NCBI RefSeq assembly: GCF_029910095.1
Contig: NZ_CP094526.1
Location: forward strand, 7,626,001 to 7,690,000
Direction: 5' to 3'
Origin: Bradyrhizobium sp. ISRA464
GTDB taxonomy: Bacteria > Pseudomonadota > Alphaproteobacteria > Rhizobiales > Xanthobacteraceae
DNA length: 64,000 nt
The first letter of the stretch is position 1. Each line of letters starts with the position of its first letter. Below, piece by piece: positions 62,353 to 64,000 of the stretch. A program made the translations under genes and the position numbers. The notes under the pieces were generated by a model. It ran no database searches and had not been told where the DNA came from. It saw nothing but the letters and a program-made list of their open reading frames with translations.

Positions 62353-64000
62353 ATGTCCATGCTCCGCATCTATACCCGCGTCCTCGAACTGCTCGGCAAG
62401 GAGGCTCGGCTCGGCTGGATTCTCGCCGCCGCCAATTTGCTGCTCGCGGGCGCGCAATTCGCCGAGCCGGTGCTGTTCGGCAAGATCGTCGACGTGCTGT
62501 CCGGCCGGCCGGTGACCGGGATGTTCGCGACCACCTCGCCATGGCCGCTGCTGGGGGCCTGGGTGGTGTTCGGCCTGTTCACGATCGGTTGCAGCGCGGT
62601 CGTCGCGCTCCAGGCCGACCGGCTGGCGCATCGCCAACGCCAGGCGGTGCTGACCGATTATTTCGAGCACATCCTGCAGCTGCCGCTGACCTTCCATTCC
62701 GGCACCCATTCGGGACGGCTGATGAAGGTGATGCTGAACGGCACCGACGCGCTGTGGCGGCTCTGGCTCAGTTTCTTCCGCGAGCATTTCGCCGCGATCA
62801 TGTCGCTGGTCGTGCTGCTGCCGCTGTCGCTCTTTATCAACTGGCGCCTTGCCATCCTGCTGTTCGCGCTCTGCGTCGTCTTCACCATCCTGACCACGAT
62901 GGTGGTGCGCAAGACCTACGGCATGCAGAGCGAGGTCGAGGAATATTACAGCGACCTCTCGGCGCGCGCCTCCGACGCGCTCGGCAACGTCGCGCTGGTG
63001 CAGAGCTTCGTACGGATCGATTCCGAGGTGCAGGGGCTGCGCTTCGTCGCCGACAAGCTGCTCGCCGCGCAGATGCCGGTGCTGTCGTGGTGGGCGCTCG
63101 TCACCGTGATCACCCGCGCGTCGACCACGATCACGGTGCTCGCGATCTTCACTGTCGGCATCGCGCTGAACACCCAGGGCCTGACCACGGTCGGCGAGAT
63201 CGTGATGTTCGTCTCGTTCGCCACCATGCTGATCCAGAAGCTCGAGCAGGTGGTGAGCTTCATCAACAACGTGTTCATGGAAGCGCCGCGGCTGAAGGAA
63301 TTCTTCGACGTGCTCGATGCGGTGCCGGCGGTGCGCGACCGGCCGGGCGCGGTCGACCCAGGCCGGCTCTCCGGCCTGGTCGAGTTCAACGATGTCTCGT
63401 TCTCCTACGACGGCAAGCGCCCGGCCATCGAGGATCTCTCCTTCACCGCGCTGCCCGGCCAGACCATTGCGCTGGTCGGACCGACCGGTGCCGGCAAGTC
63501 CACCGCGATCGCGCTGCTGCATCGCGCCTTCGATCCGCAATCCGGCATCATCGAGATCGACGGTATGGACATACGCGCGCTGAAGCTGACCGCGCTGCGA
63601 CGGAATATCGGCGTGGTGTTCCAGGAGGCGCTGCTGTTCAACCGCTCGATCGCCGAGAACCTGCGTATCGGCAAGCCTGACGCCACCGATGAGGAACTGC
63701 GTACCGCTGCGGGGCGCGCGCAGGCGCTTGATTTCATCGAGCGCAGCGAAAAGAAGTTCGACACCCATGCCGGCGAACGCGGCCGCATGCTGTCGGGCGG
63801 TGAGCGGCAGCGGCTGTCGATCACGCGCGCATTGCTGAAGGATCCGCCGATCCTGATCCTGGACGAGGCGACCAGTGCGCTCGACGCCGTCACCGAGGCC
63901 AAGGTCAACGCTGCTCTCGATGAAGTGATGAAAGGACGTACCACATTTGTGATCGCCCACCGCCTCTCCACGATTCGCCATGCCACCCGCATCCTGATGT
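62353..64000 (+). CDS. ndvA: NdvA-like ABC exporter, permease-ATPase (partial, runs off right edge)
   Basis: Open for 549 codons from an ATG at 62353 to the edge. The N-terminal half has six membrane helices of an ABC exporter; IAEP-like [16 protein letters not shown] and [20 protein letters not shown] are typical of the NdvA/ChvA cyclic beta-1,2-glucan exporters. The ATPase half has Walker [18 protein letters not shown] (near 377), signature [16 protein letters not shown], Walker [15 protein letters not shown] and H-loop VIAHRLSTI. NdvA exports cyclic glucans needed for osmotic adaptation and root nodulation. The glucan synthase gene ndvB is not in the window. The last part of the protein lies outside. 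Confidence 0.8.
   Translation, partial: MSMLRIYTRVLELLGKEARLGWILAAANLLLAGAQFAEPVLFGKIVDVLSGRPVTGMFATTSPWPLLGAWVVFGLFTIGCSAVVALQADRLAHRQRQAVLTDYFEHILQLPLTFHSGTHSGRLMKVMLNGTDALWRLWLSFFREHFAAIMSLVVLLPLSLFINWRLAILLFALCVVFTILTTMVVRKTYGMQSEVEEYYSDLSARASDALGNVALVQSFVRIDSEVQGLRFVADKLLAAQMPVLSWWALVTVITRASTTITVLAIFTVGIALNTQGLTTVGEIVMFVSFATMLIQKLEQVVSFINNVFMEAPRLKEFFDVLDAVPAVRDRPGAVDPGRLSGLVEFNDVSFSYDGKRPAIEDLSFTALPGQTIALVGPTGAGKSTAIALLHRAFDPQSGIIEIDGMDIRALKLTALRRNIGVVFQEALLFNRSIAENLRIGKPDATDEELRTAAGRAQALDFIERSEKKFDTHAGERGRMLSGGERQRLSITRALLKDPPILILDEATSALDAVTEAKVNAALDEVMKGRTTFVIAHRLSTIRHATRILM

Noticed and set aside
62299..63981. A 560-codon frame opposite the NdvA-like gene
   Set aside because: Histidine/glutamine/arginine-rich antisense of a clear ABC exporter; no motif. 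Long antisense frames are expected at this GC.
1..64000. CRISPR arrays, rRNA or complete tRNA genes
   Set aside because: No regularly spaced repeats and no rRNA or full tRNA fold were found by eye anywhere in the window.

Overview
The window reads as an alphaproteobacterial chromosome, most likely Bradyrhizobium or a close relative in the Nitrobacteraceae. The evidence is high GC with frequent GTG and TTG starts, an NdvA-type glucan exporter at the right edge, rhizobial-style palindromic intergenic repeats, and protein families typical of that group. All names come from reading translated sequence by eye; no database search was run.

Left part, 1-23 kb, is accessory and partly decayed. It begins with the start of a Tat-exported gluconate-dehydrogenase subunit 3 gene, then a LysR regulator with a peroxiredoxin-like gene, a 954-residue winged-helix/ATPase/TPR regulator, a patch of gene scraps (acyl-CoA dehydrogenase, ABC ATPase, redoxin and alpha/beta-hydrolase pieces), an ABM-like protein, a molybdopterin oxidoreductase with its ferredoxin reductase, an intact TlpA-like protein and a shattered DsbD gene. 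At 14.2-20.3 kb lies a coherent catabolic cluster in the order A2-A3-B-A1 of terephthalate dioxygenase operons, followed by an aromatic-acid transporter and preceded by a divergent IclR regulator with a perfect palindrome in the promoter. A cupin gene, a histidine kinase without a receiver domain and a broken host-attachment gene follow.

Middle part, 23.2-48.4 kb, is a defence island. Each end carries the same short signals: GGTTCGATTCC, which resembles a tRNA T-arm, followed about 100 bases later by a doubled GCTGGTAT. No integrase gene is visible. Inside are a complete Wadjet operon (jetABCD), an IS5-family scrap, an AbiEi/AbiEii toxin-antitoxin pair behind two palindromic operators, a helicase-nuclease gene split cleanly by an IS630-family element, and a four-gene overlapping operon. 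That operon encodes a membrane-anchored TerB-domain protein, a BrxD-like ATPase, an Lhr-like helicase and a RecB-like nuclease/RNase H-like/SF1 helicase fusion. It is the best candidate for a little-described anti-phage or plasmid-control system, but its first and last genes each carry one frameshift here. An Arr-like ADP-ribosyltransferase gene sits at the right edge.

Right part, 48.4-64 kb, looks like ordinary chromosome with intact genes: a tautomerase, two nitronate-monooxygenase-like genes, an acyl-CoA ligase, a hybrid histidine kinase, a thioesterase-like gene, a DedA-type membrane protein, hisE, secreted proteins, an NMT1-type binding protein and the 5' part of an NdvA-like ABC exporter. 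Dispersed palindromic repeats separate several of these.
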